This document shows, piece after piece, positions 1 through 11,667 of a DNA stretch of 64,000 nucleotides; the first letter of the stretch is position 1, and each line of letters opens with the position of its first letter. The position numbers and the translations under genes were made by a program. The notes beneath the pieces are model-generated. The model saw only the letters and a program-made list of their open reading frames with translations, searched no databases and had not been told where the DNA came from. Source of the DNA: Annona cherimola (lineage: Eukaryota; Streptophyta; Magnoliopsida; Magnoliales; Annonaceae). The stretch lies in assembly GCA_030490835.1 (NCBI GenBank), contig CM059975.1, positions 51,141,174 to 51,205,173 on the forward strand. Direction: 5' to 3'.

Positions 1-1307
1 CGAATGCAGAACAGAGCTAAGTGAAGGAGCATGGGGTTGGTGCCCAGGCGCCATCCAGTGGCTCCCAGGCGCAATTCTACAGGCCTGTGCTAGAATCTCC
101 AACACTTCACACAACACAGTGCATCCAGAGAGTTGGCGCCTAGGCGCCACTTCATTAACATACAAATACAATCAGAAAAGTTTTTAAGTCAAAAGCATCC
201 AGAGAGTTGGCGCCTAGGTGCCACTTCATTAACATACAGACACAACCAGAAGAGTTTTTAGGTCAAAAACTTCCAGAGAGTTGGCGCCTAGGCGCCAATA
301 CGCATCCGTATGTGCGGGTTTTGCTACGCAGGCTATTAGTTTAAATCGAAACCTACAGTTCCAGAGGCCAAGGAGAGCAGAGGCGTGGAGAGAGCCGCTA
401 GAGCAGCCACATAGAGAAGGAAAAAGATCTGTTTTCCATCGCAAACGAAAGAGAAGATCCGATCTCATTGGTGGAAGCTTCCGGGATTTAGTTCTTCTCT
501 TTCTCATTCTCTTTCCTTTCTCTTTCCTTTTCTCTGTGTTCTTGGAGATGATTGTAACTTGATTTTAATGAGAATTGAAGTCATGTTAATGGGCTAAACC
601 TTCTTATGGTGGGAGATATGTAGGATTTGAACTCATAGCTTATGATATTTGATTTTCTTAATGGGCTAAACCCTTATATATCATGCTTAATGCGTTTACA
701 AGCCTTGCAACCTTGTAGATTGATCTAATATTCAGATTCATGCTTGGAAAAGTGGGATTTGAATAAGATCCATATATAAGGCACAGGTATTCTAACTCAT
801 GTTGTGTTAGATGTTAATATCGATAGGAATATACCTATTAACCCTGTGTAATCATGATTAGGTTATATGGTTATCAACCTGGTTTTACTTGTATGCATGG
901 GAACATAGCATATAACTAAAACTTGGTTAGGTTTGTATGTGTTGGAAGACATATATGAATATGAATGAACCTAGATTAGTATCTCTACACAACTAACTTA
1001 ATTGGAACCAAATAACATAGCTATGATTCAATGAATTCATATTCCCACCTATCTTTATCATCTCAAGGCAATCTCAGCAATATTCCATCCCACTCTGGTC
1101 ATTTACTGCTTTGTTTAGTTTAGTTTTATTCTTTAAAAGAAAACTCTCATTTATTCTATCAATTCACTTAGACAATTGAGATTTAAGGTGCTAATCTGTT
1201 TAACACAATCCTCGTGGAAACGATACTCTACTCACTCTTTATTACTTGATCGGCACGTATACTTGCATTAAAACGCGCATTTTAATTGACATATACGCAA
1301 CTCGTCA
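1..1307 (+). mobile_element. Athila-like LTR, left-truncated by the window edge
   Basis: This is a plus-oriented LTR of the family seen complete at 47162-48699; its terminal motif at 1297-1307 reads acgcaactcgtca. The window edge removes the start. It lies inside the 3' LTR of the minus-strand element that continues at 1308, where the interrupted LTR sequence resumes with gggtggtgcctagg. The likely duplicated target is GGGTG, but only the right copy is visible. It contains three palindromes GGCGCCTAGGYGCC at 135, 209 and 283. No coding capacity is seen. Confidence 0.8.
135..296. repeat. 74-bp periodic palindrome array (LTR U3)
   Basis: Three copies of the 14-bp palindrome GGCGCCTAGGCGCC (the middle copy has one T for C) start at 135, 209 and 283, exactly 74 bp apart. 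The sequence between them is partly conserved (a 'ccagagagtt' lead-in). The array lies upstream of the LTR promoter in element orientation. The same layout recurs in every LTR of this family in the window. Confidence 0.85.
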
Positions 1308-1593
1308 GGGTGGTGCCTAGGCGCCATCCATCTGCTTCTAGTTGCCTTAGCTTGTATTCAACTCGTCCGCTCTGCTTTCACGCATCCCATCCTTCCTGTA
1401 AAAGATGAAAAACTAAGTAAATGAACTAAAAATACCTAAATAATGCTAAAAATACCTAAAAACTAAATAATTCTCCTAAAATGCAAAGCAAGTGAAAATT
1501 AAGCTAAATGGATGCAAATAAGCCTAATCTCTCGAACTAACGCACAAATCAAGTCTGAAATGGCCATGATAACTCGTAAAAATATGAGTTTCA

Positions 1594-2753
1594 CACCCCC
1601 AAACTTAAATGTTGCTAGTCCTCGAGCAACACATGCAAACGGTATGAATGAATGAATAAATGAATGCCTGCAGACTCTGTTAACTCCGTTTGCTTCCTGT
1701 TATGCATTGATCAATCCACTTAGCCATTTCACAAGGTCAAGACTAATTCAACTTGAAAAATCCTTCATTATACAAACAAGGCATGCATTTTCTTTTTCAA
1801 ACCAAGTTACATGTGGATACTAAGATAAAAAATCCATAGTGCAAAGTCATATTTCAACACGTTAATCTTTCATTCGATCAGAAAACTGGTTAGAAAATTA
1901 ATGAACACAAGCAAACTAAGGATTAAACTGAATATACTAGTTACAACAAATGGTATCAAGTCACTGAATTCAATCTCTAACAACTACACATTCTTTTTCC
2001 CCCCAAACTTATTGCAAAAATTCTCCTCACCATATTTCAGGATATCTGGAGATCTTTTTTTTTTTGCTCCCCTCACCATATTTCAGGGTATCTAGGGAGA
2101 TTTTTCATTTTTAAAGCATTATTGCTGTGATTTTCCTTTGCTTTTTTTACGCGAACCTTGCCATTTGTCGATGCCAAGTCCCAGTTACTCAGCTTAAGTC
2201 AATCACCGCCTTTTTAAAACTATTTTCTAATGCCTTGTTAGGGGTACTGAACATGTTTGAGTAATTCCTATGAAATAATACCATTTCTGAACCCGTTGAA
2301 GTACTTAGCCGGCATTTATTTAGTTCAGTTTTCATCATCTCGGTCTGAAAGATATGCCTGTGATTGAATTAGAATAATGCATCATGAAATTCCTTTTAAT
2401 TCTTTCACACATTACTTTCAACCTGTTTTTATACTTGGTTTTAAATCTGAATAACCTATTCTTTCATGAATTCAATTTCAAGTCAGAATTAATCACAACC
2501 TTGCACACTTTCACAATAAGATGGATTGAAACAACGACAACTTTCATTAGCTGGAATTGACATACATGCAACATAAAATAAAGCATGAAGAATTAAAATG
2601 AAAAACTAACCTATGGTTGAGAATTATACACCCCCCAAACTTGAGAGATGCATTTTCCTCAATGCATGATCCTAAAATGAACTAACAATGAAAACACAAT
2701 GAAAAGCAAAAATAAAAGAAAAGAAAAACAACAAGAAAGGATTGGGACTCCCC
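1594..2753. other. 3' untranslated internal region of Athila-like copy 1
   Basis: Begins with the complement of a polypurine tract (caccccc then aaactt, 1594-1606) next to the 3' LTR. The rest is AT-rich non-coding sequence collinear with 13265-14393 of copy 2. No ORF of note is seen. A second purine-rich run (complement cccccc then aaactt) occurs near 2632. Confidence 0.65.
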
Positions 2754-3860
2754 TCATGAATCGGACTCCGTAGAGTCCTCGTCATCCTCGTCATCGGGCT
2801 GGAGCTGAGATGGATGCCCGAAGCATGCACGAATCTCTGGTGGCGTCGGTGGGAAAGGCAGGAGGGTGGAGATGTCGATCTGGCGGTCCTCCGCTATCCA
2901 CCGTAGGTAGGCCTCCATCGCCCGGTCATGCTGCTGCTGGTACCTGGCTTGGGCGGCCACCTGATTCTCCAAGTTTGTTAGCTGCTCGGCTGTGGATAAC
3001 GGCTGCGAGAATGGACCCGCTGCAGGTGGAGCCAGTCTGGGATGCATGGTGGCGGTGCGAATCCATGACTGGGTGCGGTAAGAAAGGTCGTCAATGATGG
3101 CCTGACAATTCAGGACCTCCTCCGTTGGCTCCCATCTGACGCTTGCCCGCTTGCAGAGCCCGGTGATGAGAGATGAGAAGTAGTAGCTGCCCCGGGGTGT
3201 GGTCGCACAGGCACAGATTTGTTGGTAGATAAGGCGACCCACATCGATCGTCATGCCGCTGTAGATGGCATGAAGTAGCAGTGCTCCGTCCATCGTCACC
3301 TCACTGACGTGTGTCGACGGCATCATTCGGGCTGAAATAAAATGGAAAAACATCCGCCCGTCGTACATCATCTCGCTGCGCTTAAATGATGTGAGTTGGT
3401 CTCCCATTGATTTCCTTGCCGGAGGCCGTTGGCAAATATGCTCGGTGATAGAGTTGACATCTCGACCTTCTCCCTCCAAAAACTCCTCATACTGGTCTGG
3501 ATAGTCAAAAGAGCCCAATCCGTAATAGGAGTTGATCGCTTCAGCATGAAACGAGACGATCTTGCCCCAAACCTTCACCCTGCCCTGCTCATGTTCTACG
3601 GCATTGGCGTAGAACTATTTCACCACTGGCACTAATGCAGACTCAGGCTTTGCGATGAATTTCTGCCAACCTCGAGCATTCAGTGCGTTGATAAAGTTGT
3701 CGGAGAAAGAAGTATATTTTATTCCCCGCTCAGGAATCAAGTGCTGCTTCTGAAGCGAGTCCGTGTACCGCTTGAACGCCTGAGCGGACACGAACCGGTT
3801 AGCATCAAATTCTCCGGGCTCCTGAACTTTCTTTCTCTTAGCAGATGATGATGAAACCAT
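2754..3860 (-). pseudogene. PF20167-like plant transposon protein, one nonsense codon
   Basis: A 368-codon reading frame starting at the ATG at 3860-3858 (N-terminus MVSSSSAKRKKVQEPGEFD), broken only by an in-frame TAG at 3615-3617 (codon 82), where copy 2 has a Glu codon in the motif KEFYANAVEH. The central region (INSYYGL, then HICQRPP, and SGMTIDVGRLIYQQI) resembles the 'putative plant transposon protein' domain (PF20167), which is common in plant LTR elements and has no established biochemical role. The C-terminus is acidic (DDEDDED). A basic KRKK patch near the N-terminus could be a nuclear signal. The frame lies downstream of a promoter-like module (4619-4786), which suggests its own transcript. 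Family assignment is from memory of motif style, not a search. Confidence 0.7.
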
Positions 3861-4995
3861 GTTGTCCCCAAGCAGTCTCAAACGGCCCTTGCAAACCAAA
3901 TTCCAACAAAACCAAGCAATCCAACAAGCCAATATACAACCAAGCTAAGCTCCAAAAGTGCACCACAAGCAAGCAACAGGTTAATCTCCACAACCCAATC
4001 ACCAAGCTCAAACAAGCACCAATCCAATGCCAAACAATCCACCCAAATGCCAAACAATCCAACCAGGCTACTCAAACACCAACTAATGCCAAGTAATCCT
4101 CCCAAAACAATCTCCAATCCGCAGTCCAATCAACAAATCCAATCAAACTTCCACCCAAACATTCACCAAGTAACCTTAAAAGCAAAAAGAATATCTCAAA
4201 GTTGGAGAAGTTGTTACCCACAGAAGGCTTCCACCTAAAAATTTGAACTGTGCTGTCTCTGCACTGGCGCCGGGGCGCGGGGGTAGCGGCGCCTAGGCGC
4301 CAATCTGCTGTCAGTCGTTTCCGGCGCCAGGGTGAAGAAGATGACAACGAGATGGCTCAAAATGGAGCTCAACTCAAAGGGAAATTGTTGAGAAAGCTAG
4401 AATAGTTGTGAGGCTTAGGATTGGGTGACGAAAAACTGAATTTTAGGATGGATTTGAGTGAATCTAAGCAAAGTGGAAAAAAGGAATGAAATGGAAAAAG
4501 GAATGGATGGAATGGGAGGATGATTCTTTGATAAAATGTGGTTGGATTTGAGTTGAAATGGCTTGATATCAAGGTTGGGATGGTTGGAAATGAGAAATGG
4601 GAAATTTCGGCGCCGGGGCATGGGGTTTAGGGTTTAGAACCCTAACCCCATGCTTTATAAAGCGTCCGGTCGTGCTGTCCACGACCCGGTGTCAGGGCGC
4701 CAATATGTGGCGCCGGGGCGCCCGTGTTCTTCGCGGAGTTCATCCTGGAGCCGGGGCACCCCCATTCGGCACCTAAGCGCCAATCTTCTTCAGCAATTTC
4801 TTTTTGAAAATTTTCTCCTGACTGTTTCCAAGCATGGTCCTTGTGAAATTGTTCTCCAAATTATTTTCCTGAAAATAAAAATAAAAACCAAAAATAAAAA
4901 CAAAAGAAAAAACGCAAATCAAAATGAAACTGAGCAATGGGTTGCCTCCCATTCGGCGCTAAGTTTAACATCCTCAGCCAGACGTTCTATAATGA
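3861..4995. other. Inter-ORF spacer of Athila-like copy 1
   Basis: Non-coding spacer between the gag-like ORF and the second ORF. It holds a C/A-rich leader (3900-4230), isolated GGCGCC-type palindromes (4283-4300) and the promoter-like module described separately. The small ORFs here are not conserved with copy 2 and look spurious. Confidence 0.55.
4619..4786 (-). promoter_or_regulatory. Putative internal promoter ahead of second ORF (copy 1)
   Basis: Read on the minus strand: GC-rich palindromic motifs of the LTR type (4749-4786 and 4689-4727, including GGCGCCGGGGCGCC), then a TATA-like CTTTATAAAG (4653-4662), then a long inverted repeat made of two telo-box motifs (TTAGGGTTTAG / AACCCTAA) at 4619-4652. 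The ORF starts about 760 bp further on. The same order occurs in copy 2 (16251-16355). Telo-boxes are known cis-elements near start sites of many plant housekeeping promoters. Promoter activity is inference. Confidence 0.5.
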
Positions 4996-5919
4996 TTAGC
5001 CAATTCCTGCTTTGTTAAACTTCCTTCCAAGTAGTGTGTGCACTAGAAGTTCAGATTTCTTCCCAGCCTCTTCAAATGGATCGATTTGCCTCCTTTCCTG
5101 AATTTCATAGAGACTGTAGAAGAATTGTTCTTCAGGGTCTTGAATTAAGGGTGGCTTCAAGATGCTGCTTTCAATGGCTATGCATTGATCGATCAAGTCG
5201 TGTTGCACTTGAATTTCAAGAGGACCAATTAGAGGAGTGTTGATCTGATAATTTTCAATTTTCTCCACAATATCAGCCTCTATCTCTTCATCAATTTCTT
5301 CTTCCACTTCCTGGCTTTCCATTGGCTCGGCCAATTGTTCAAGAACGAATTGAGGTACAGGTTGCTCTATCACATCGATTGATATATCTTTATTAGTACT
5401 CGGATTGAATTCACAGCTCTATTCCAACTCATCTTCTTCTAAATTTTCTTTTATATGATCAAAAGACTCTTCTTGATGCTGGCATTGGAGTGTAGTAGCC
5501 AATTGCTCCACCTATTTTTGCATGTTCGTGTTAAACTCCATTTGGCTCTTCATAAATTGCATAAACATGTCCTCTAAAGATGACTTGCTTTCGGGTAGCG
5601 ATGGATCCTCTTTTGGATATTCTTGAAATCCCGTGGGCATCATATTTTCTGATTGCGGGTCTCCATAATTGTTCTGTGCATCATTTGAATGATTAAGATG
5701 GCTCACAGATGCTGAGTAATATACGCATTGAATTGACAAGTGTCCCTCAACTCCGCACAAATCGCAGTAAATTGAATAAGAATTATTCATATCCTGCATT
5801 TGATTATCAAAACCTACCAACTGAGCTTGAGGTGTCCATACATTGTCATACTCATGGAAGCCCAATGTACTTGGTGCTGAAAATCATGCACTTGGCCAAT
5901 AGTAAGCATATGAAGCCAT
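4996..5919 (-). pseudogene. gag-like zinc-knuckle ORF, degenerate
   Basis: A 307-codon frame from the ATG at 5919-5917 (MASYAYYWPSA) to a stop at 4996, interrupted by in-frame stops near 5885, 5512 and 5420 with no frameshift. It has a CCHC zinc knuckle CDLCGVEGHLSIQC (Cx2Cx4Hx4C), then MFMQFMKSQ, which matches LFMQFMQPQ in the gag of copy 2, then an acidic glutamate-rich C-terminal region. The large N-terminal gag domain of copy 2 (motif FPFSLRDRA) is absent, so this is a shortened or alternative gag. A nucleic-acid-binding particle protein is the family expectation. Confidence 0.65.
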
Positions 5920-6065
5920 TGAAAATTTCAATAAACGACCCCCTGAAATAAAAGTTTATCAAAAGAAAAGAATTGAAAAGAAGAAAAGAAGAAAATGTAA
6001 AATGAAATATAATTACAGAATTGTACAAGAAAGCAATGAAACTAATCAATAATTAGTTAAACAGT

Positions 6066-6083
6066 TCCCCGACAACGGCGCCA
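6066..6083 (-). other. Primer binding site, tRNA-Asp type
   Basis: The complement reads TGGCGCCGTTGTCGGGGA, matching the 3' end of plant tRNA-Asp except for one G:T-type difference. It lies 6 bp inside the LTR edge at 6090. This PBS is typical of Athila-like elements. Confidence 0.85.
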
Positions 6084-6089
6084 AAAACT

Positions 6090-7633
6090 TAACGAACTGT
6101 TATATGTCAATTAAAATGTTCGCTATTTACGCAAGTGTACGTGTCGTGTCAAGTAATAAAGAGTGAGTAGAGTATCGTTCCCATGAGGAATTGTTAACTG
6201 AATTATTAATTAGTTAAACTGTTTTCGATGGATGGAAAATTCTGATATTGTGATCTAACTAAGCTAACGATTGCAATGAGAAATTAGAGTGAAAGTTCGA
6301 GACTATTGGATACTTTGAACGGGTTTTCTGATTAGGGATGATAGATGGATAGCTGGAAATCCTTGAATCTAAACTATATTGCTTTGGTTCTTTCTAATTG
6401 GATTGCATATAAATTTACTAGCCCAAGTTCATATATCTTTATATATATCTTCCAATATTATATAAAGCTAATTACACCCTATTTAATTGGTATGTTCCCT
6501 GCCATTAAATAAAGTAAAATTGATAAGTTCATAACTTGTATAATGACTACATAGGGTTTAACGGTATATTCCTATCCGTTAAACAACTCTCCTTACACAA
6601 AGGTCGAAACCTATGCCTTGCACATGGATCTAGCAAAGATTTTCCACTTCCAAGGATAAATCAAGCAATTAAATCATCTTACAAGGTAGCTAATCTTGTA
6701 AAAAGTATTCAATCCACACATGCAAAGGTAAATCATACACAATCATGCATAAATTCAACTATTCATTCCTGAATATTCTAAGAACCAAGAAACAATATAG
6801 TTTAGAATTCAAATCATCCTAACTATCCATCTAATGGAGGTTTAGTTCAAAGACATGATCTTAACATCCTATACATCCATATAAAAAGTATCTATAAAGG
6901 CAGAGAAAGAAAATTGGAAAGAATAAGAAAAATTATTTTCCGGCGGTTTCTGCCAACGGGACTTGATTCCTTTCTTCAATCCGGGCTTTAATCTTGATTT
7001 CTCACTTTCTCTTGCACTTTAGTTCATACTCACCGCTCTCTTTTCTCTCTCCCCACGCACGAACCCTTAGGAACTATATATAGAGTCATTTTGCGCAGCT
7101 TACGCACTGCAGTTTGCACGTACGAATGCTTATTGGCGCCTAGGCGCCAACTCTCTGTGTGCTGGGCAACTTGGACACATGCCGAAAACCCTAGGAGTGC
7201 ATGCACTAGCGCCTAGGCGCCAACTCCCTGGACATTCTTGGCTTGGAGCTTCTCCTTTACATCTTGTGGTTGATCTTGCCTGACGCCTAGGCGCCAACTC
7301 TCTGGAAGTTATGCTGTCAGCTGTCTGTTCTAGAATTGGTCAAGGTACATAGGGTGGCGCCTAGGCGCCATCCATCTGCCTCTGGTTGCCTCAGCTTGCA
7401 TTCAACTCGTTCTCTCTGCCTTCACACATCCCGTCCTTCCTAAAAAAGATGGAAAACTAAGCAAATGAACTAAAAATGCCTAAATAATGCTAAAAATACC
7501 TAAAAACTAAATAATGCTCCTAAAATGCAAAGCGAGTGAAAATTAAGCTAAATGGATGCAAACTAAGCCTAATCTCTCGAACTAACGCACAAATCAAGTC
7601 TAAAATGGGTCATGATAACTCGTAGAGTTATCA
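6090..7633 (-). mobile_element. 5' LTR of Athila-like copy 1
   Basis: 1544 bp, ending on the plus strand in gagttatca. The plus-strand start is mutated (taacgaactg instead of tgacgagctg). On the minus strand the order is palindrome array (7369 to 7135), a TATA box CTATATATAG (7074-7083), then the R/U5 region. An antisense ORF at 6536-6772 is conserved between LTR copies but is not believed to be a gene. Confidence 0.85.
7135..7369. repeat. 74-bp periodic palindrome array in LTR U3
   Basis: Four palindromes GGCGCCTAGGCGCC (first and last perfect, middle two with one or two substitutions) start at 7135, 7208, 7282 and 7356, spaced 73-74 bp. They sit directly upstream of the TATA box at 7074-7083 in element orientation. 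Confidence 0.85.
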
Positions 7634-8585
7634 ACAGTCGGAGATAGACTAGGGCCCACTCTACATATGGTTAAGTCGCTAAGGGATGGCAGGAGGCCAG
7701 TGGCGCACTCCCTGAGATGGAAGGAGTAAGGAACAACCGCTTGGCTAGCGTGTTGTTATATGATAAATTTTTTTTCAAAAAGGTAGAATGACCACTTGAT
7801 AAGTGTCACTATCGGCCGGAAGAAATGCATTTACATATAGTTTGCTTTTGAAAAACTCAGAAATTGGAATATAAAAGCATTTATACGAAAAGTTATCCTA
7901 AATGAGATTTTATGAGCCTATACAAAAAGGTTACCCTAAAAATAGAGTATTTTACACAAAAAATTATAAATATCAAGGATGAGATGAAATATTTTCTATG
8001 CAAATACTTTTATGAAAAAAGATTATGTGTATATGTCTTGTTTGCTATAAACAAACCCCAAAATGGGGATTGTGAAAAAGTGTTTATTTGGAAAAATATT
8101 TTAGGACATAAAAATGTCTGTTTCCAAAAAGGGTTTATGTGGAAAAATATTTTTAGGACATAAAAATGTCTATTGCCAAAAATATTTATGTGAAAAATAT
8201 TTTAGGACATAAAAATGTCCACTAGCTAAAAGGGTTTATGAGAAAAATATTTTGAACGTAAAAATGTCCATTGGCAAAAGAAGAGTTTATGTAAAATATC
8301 TTGGAACATTAAAAATGTTCCCATAAGAATAAAGAAAATTACCTAAAAAGAGTTATATGCATATGCATTGCCATTGAAAAGCCCAAATGTGGCATACAAA
8401 AGGTTTATATGAAAAGATGTTTATGAAAATGTTTTAAAAGAAAGTGTTTGCCTAAAGATAAAATGCTTGCTTACTGAATTATCACTCACGATTTATTTTT
8501 CCAAACCTTAGACAAGTACCAAGAAGCTCAAGAGGTTAAGAACCTGAGCAATTGACGAAAGATATGATATATATGAGATGGTATT
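7634..8585 (-). mobile_element. Fragment of long-LTR family, minus orientation
   Basis: 7640-7750 is the rough reverse complement of 48700-48800 inside another long LTR (shared 'cttagcgact' and 'ctagtctatct'-type words), so this is a minus-oriented piece of the same family, cut by the Athila-like copy 1 on the left and by the plus-oriented solo LTR on the right. It includes a roughly 50-bp tandem repeat (8070-8325). The small ORF at 7912-8163 is only a read-through of that repeat. Confidence 0.55.
8070..8325. repeat. About 50-bp tandem repeat with internal hairpin
   Basis: Four to five diverged units of about 50 bp, each containing a form of the inverted repeat GGACATAAAAATGTCC (perfect at about 8205-8220) followed by an AT-rich 'ggtttatgtgaaaaatatttt' type segment (shown here with variation between units). 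Confidence 0.75.
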
Positions 8586-11500
8586 TGTGCCGCCCCAGCC
8601 AAATCGTCACAACCTTACTCCAAGATCTATCGATTGGTAAACATGATCAGGATTGTTGCTCTGTCACATGGCGGGCTTATTGGATATTTATCTACTTAAT
8701 CTTAACTCCCTAGGAGTTTATATTATTTCTTACATTCAATTTCCATCAAATGCCTTTTTAGGCCATTATACCATTTGAGAATTACACATATGATCTCATA
8801 AATTTCAAGCTTAGTCATTTCATGCTAACTCATACCTTAACATATGACCATAAATTTTTTCGCGTCATAAAACCAGATCATAATCCTTATACAACATTAA
8901 ATACAATTTAATGTCATCATTCATACATAAAGGCATATAGAAGTGCTCATAAGAATTCATTCATTCTTGAATCTCCACCTATGCTCCTTGCCTCCTTCCT
9001 TTCACCTGTCTTTGGGTTTAGAAAATAAAACGTGAGTCGAAACTCAATAAGCAAGTTATAGGGTTTTCAGGCAATTCATTTTAAAGGCAACACTGTTTAA
9101 AAGTATTTCTCTCCATTCGGTAGGAGACACTTAGTAAGTGATTAACTACCTGTGGAGCAGAAACCTTTTCATAAACCATTCATAAACCGTTCATGTAAAC
9201 CAGTCATGTAAACCAGTTTAATCCCAATTTTGGGGATTTCATAAACATTGGATGTGTAAATGCATCATTTCCATTCATGACATTATCCTTCATGTGAGAG
9301 TACGCTAGCTCGGGGAACATTCTTTTATAACATGATCATTTCCATCCTTGGCGCTGGACCTTCCAACTTGGTAACGTTAAGGGCGGACACCTTGTCCTGC
9401 TTTCTGCCTTAACTAGCCTACTTGATTTCCATTCCATGCATGACTTTTAGTCACCCCTGCATTATATACCTCTTACACGTGGCAACTTGTCATTCTCGTG
9501 TAGAGAATTATTTACACCATCCCTTTTAAACATCATTTCAATGAAACATCGTTTAAATTCATGTTTCATCATTTATCATAAATAATTGTGAAACAGTAAG
9601 CAATTCATTTATCATAAATAATTGTGAAATAGTAAGAAATTCATTTATCATAATTGAAATAACATTTCAAAACATATTGAAGTAAAGGAATGACCATCCT
9701 TAAACATCTTGGAAATAATTCATCAATCAATTGCAAAATAGTTTGAAACATTTAGAACATCATTTGCAATTATTTTGTCATATTTTGATAAAACGAAAAA
9801 CATTTAGAAAATTCTTTGCTTACCTGCTTCACCTTAGCTTTTTGTATCACTTATCTCTTTACCTTTGCCTATACATATAATAATGACATTACATTCATAA
9901 TATTTTCATTTGCTTGCTTAGTTTTCCAACCCATAATCCATTATCATACATAACCCACTTGAATTCCAAGTCGGGTATACATACATCGCACTCACTTGTG
10001 CATCATACCATCCATTCTATATTGTGTTTTAAACTCATATTTAAGGTAAAAACATAACATTCATTCGTAAATCAACATATGAGGATTTATATATCCCATT
10101 AACCATTTTTCATCTATTTTTCATTTTTCTTACGTCAATGCTCATTCTAAGCATATAAGTAACGTTTTAAGCTTCATAAATTAATCTTAAAATTTGAGAT
10201 AATCAAACATCATTCATACAGAAACATCCTTATGCATTTCATCACATATTCATGCATATTTTGCATTTTAGCAGTTCATATAAACCATTTACCACTTATC
10301 CATACTTAGCCTTCCACATACACCCATCTTACAACACATAACTTAGGTGTTTCTTAAAATTTCTCAAGTTAGCAACTTGTGTCCTTATTCAGTATAATTA
10401 AACCCCTTAATTAAAATTTAATTTAGGGTCTAATTTCGGATTTTCAATCCATTCATCATAGGGTTCCAAAATAGCTATGTTAGGACCCATTTTTCATCCT
10501 TTCAGCGCTTCTTTCAAGACTTAAATCATAATAGATTTTTAAGTCATAATTTTCAGCAACTAAACATGATTTTCTTAACCCAAATTTAGGGTATTATCAC
10601 ATATTCAAAATTCATAATTTAATTGCTTCCATAACAGCAACATCTTAAGCATGTAGGGTATCCATTTTGACCCGTTTTGACGTGTCCATACATATATCTT
10701 TAAAATCAGATTTAGGCCAAATATCTCCAAGACCTTTTAGACACTAAAAGTACCTTAAACTTAGGGTAATTTACCCTCCATAACATCCATCAATTATTTT
10801 TTTACAAACAGCAACAAAAATCACATGGAAAGTACCCGTTTTAGCCCCCGTTTGGACATTCCATACATGTACCCTAAAAATCAGATTTAGGGCAAACTCA
10901 TCCAACCCACTTAGGTCATACAAAGGGTCCTTAATTTAGGGTAATTTATCCTACAATTCATCTATAAATCATTTAGCACTTCTTTATATCATTTTTAACT
11001 CAAAAATGGAAAAATCGGGTAATGCTTGAAACCCTAAGTTCCATTTTTGCTAAAATCATTAACAAATGACCAAATCAACATATGTAATCCAAAATATCAT
11101 AAATTAAATCCAAATCATCATGATTAAATCATACGGCAACTTGGTTTAGGGTTTTGAGAATTTTCAAATTAGATTTCTTCTCAAAATTCAACCCTAACAT
11201 CCATCTTAACCTCTTTAAACCCTTAAATTCATTCATACCATTCAATCCTCATTCAATACTCAAATTAAGGGAATTATGAATTATCCTTTAAGGGTTCATT
11301 ATGAATCAAATTCGTGATCCATAACTTAAGAGAAGAAACTTAGGTTTCAAGAATCCAAAACTCAATCCATATTTACTTGATTCTAGGAAACCTTGAATCC
11401 AAACTTCCCTAAATTGGTTTCTCTTCTTTCCTTCCTTTGTTTCCTCTCTTTCTCTTCTTCTTTTTCTTCCTTCTTCCTTCCCCTTTTCTTGCTGGATATG

Positions 11501-11667
11501 GCAGGTCCAAGGCTGCCCTCTTTGGAGATTTTTCTCTCCTTTGTATTCTCACCTAAATTGACGTCCAAGGCATGCTCCCTCCTTTTTATATTTGCTAATT
11601 TTTGGGGCCCACTTTGACACATCACAGATAGGGTATTTTAATGTCATCTTATCCCTTGATGTGTTGG

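Larger units (their letters stand above)
1308..7633 (-). mobile_element. Non-autonomous Athila-like LTR retrotransposon, copy 1
   Basis: A minus-strand Ty3/gypsy-type element. The 5' LTR is 6090-7633, followed in element order by a tRNA-Asp-type primer binding site (6066-6083), a gag-like ORF (4996-5919), a non-coding spacer, a PF20167-like ORF (2754-3860), a polypurine tract (complement of 1594-1606) and a 3' LTR of which only 1308-1593 lies right of a nested LTR. No protease, reverse transcriptase, RNase H or integrase is recognisable, so mobility would need proteins from a relative. This fits the class of LTR elements that keep only gag-type ORFs (TR-GAG). It sits in a minus-oriented long-LTR fragment that resumes at 7634. 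Lineage assignment rests on the PBS and on gag similarity to copy 2. Confidence 0.8.

Noticed and set aside
4072..4347. Several hydrophobic or Trp/Leu-rich ORFs of 67-105 codons in the 3838-4620 spacer.
   Set aside because: They are antisense reads of C/A-rich leader DNA, not shared with the matching spacer of copy 2.
6536..6772. A 78-81 codon ORF (MYNDYTGFNGIFL...) present in four LTR copies (6536, 12118, 19745 and 48250 reverse).
   Set aside because: It is antisense to the element and lies wholly within the LTR. Its conservation follows from LTR relatedness, and neither start context nor composition supports coding.
7135..7369. Regular palindromes with 60-bp spacers resembling a CRISPR array.
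   Set aside because: This is plant nuclear DNA. The intervals are related to each other, and the array is part of an LTR repeated across the window.
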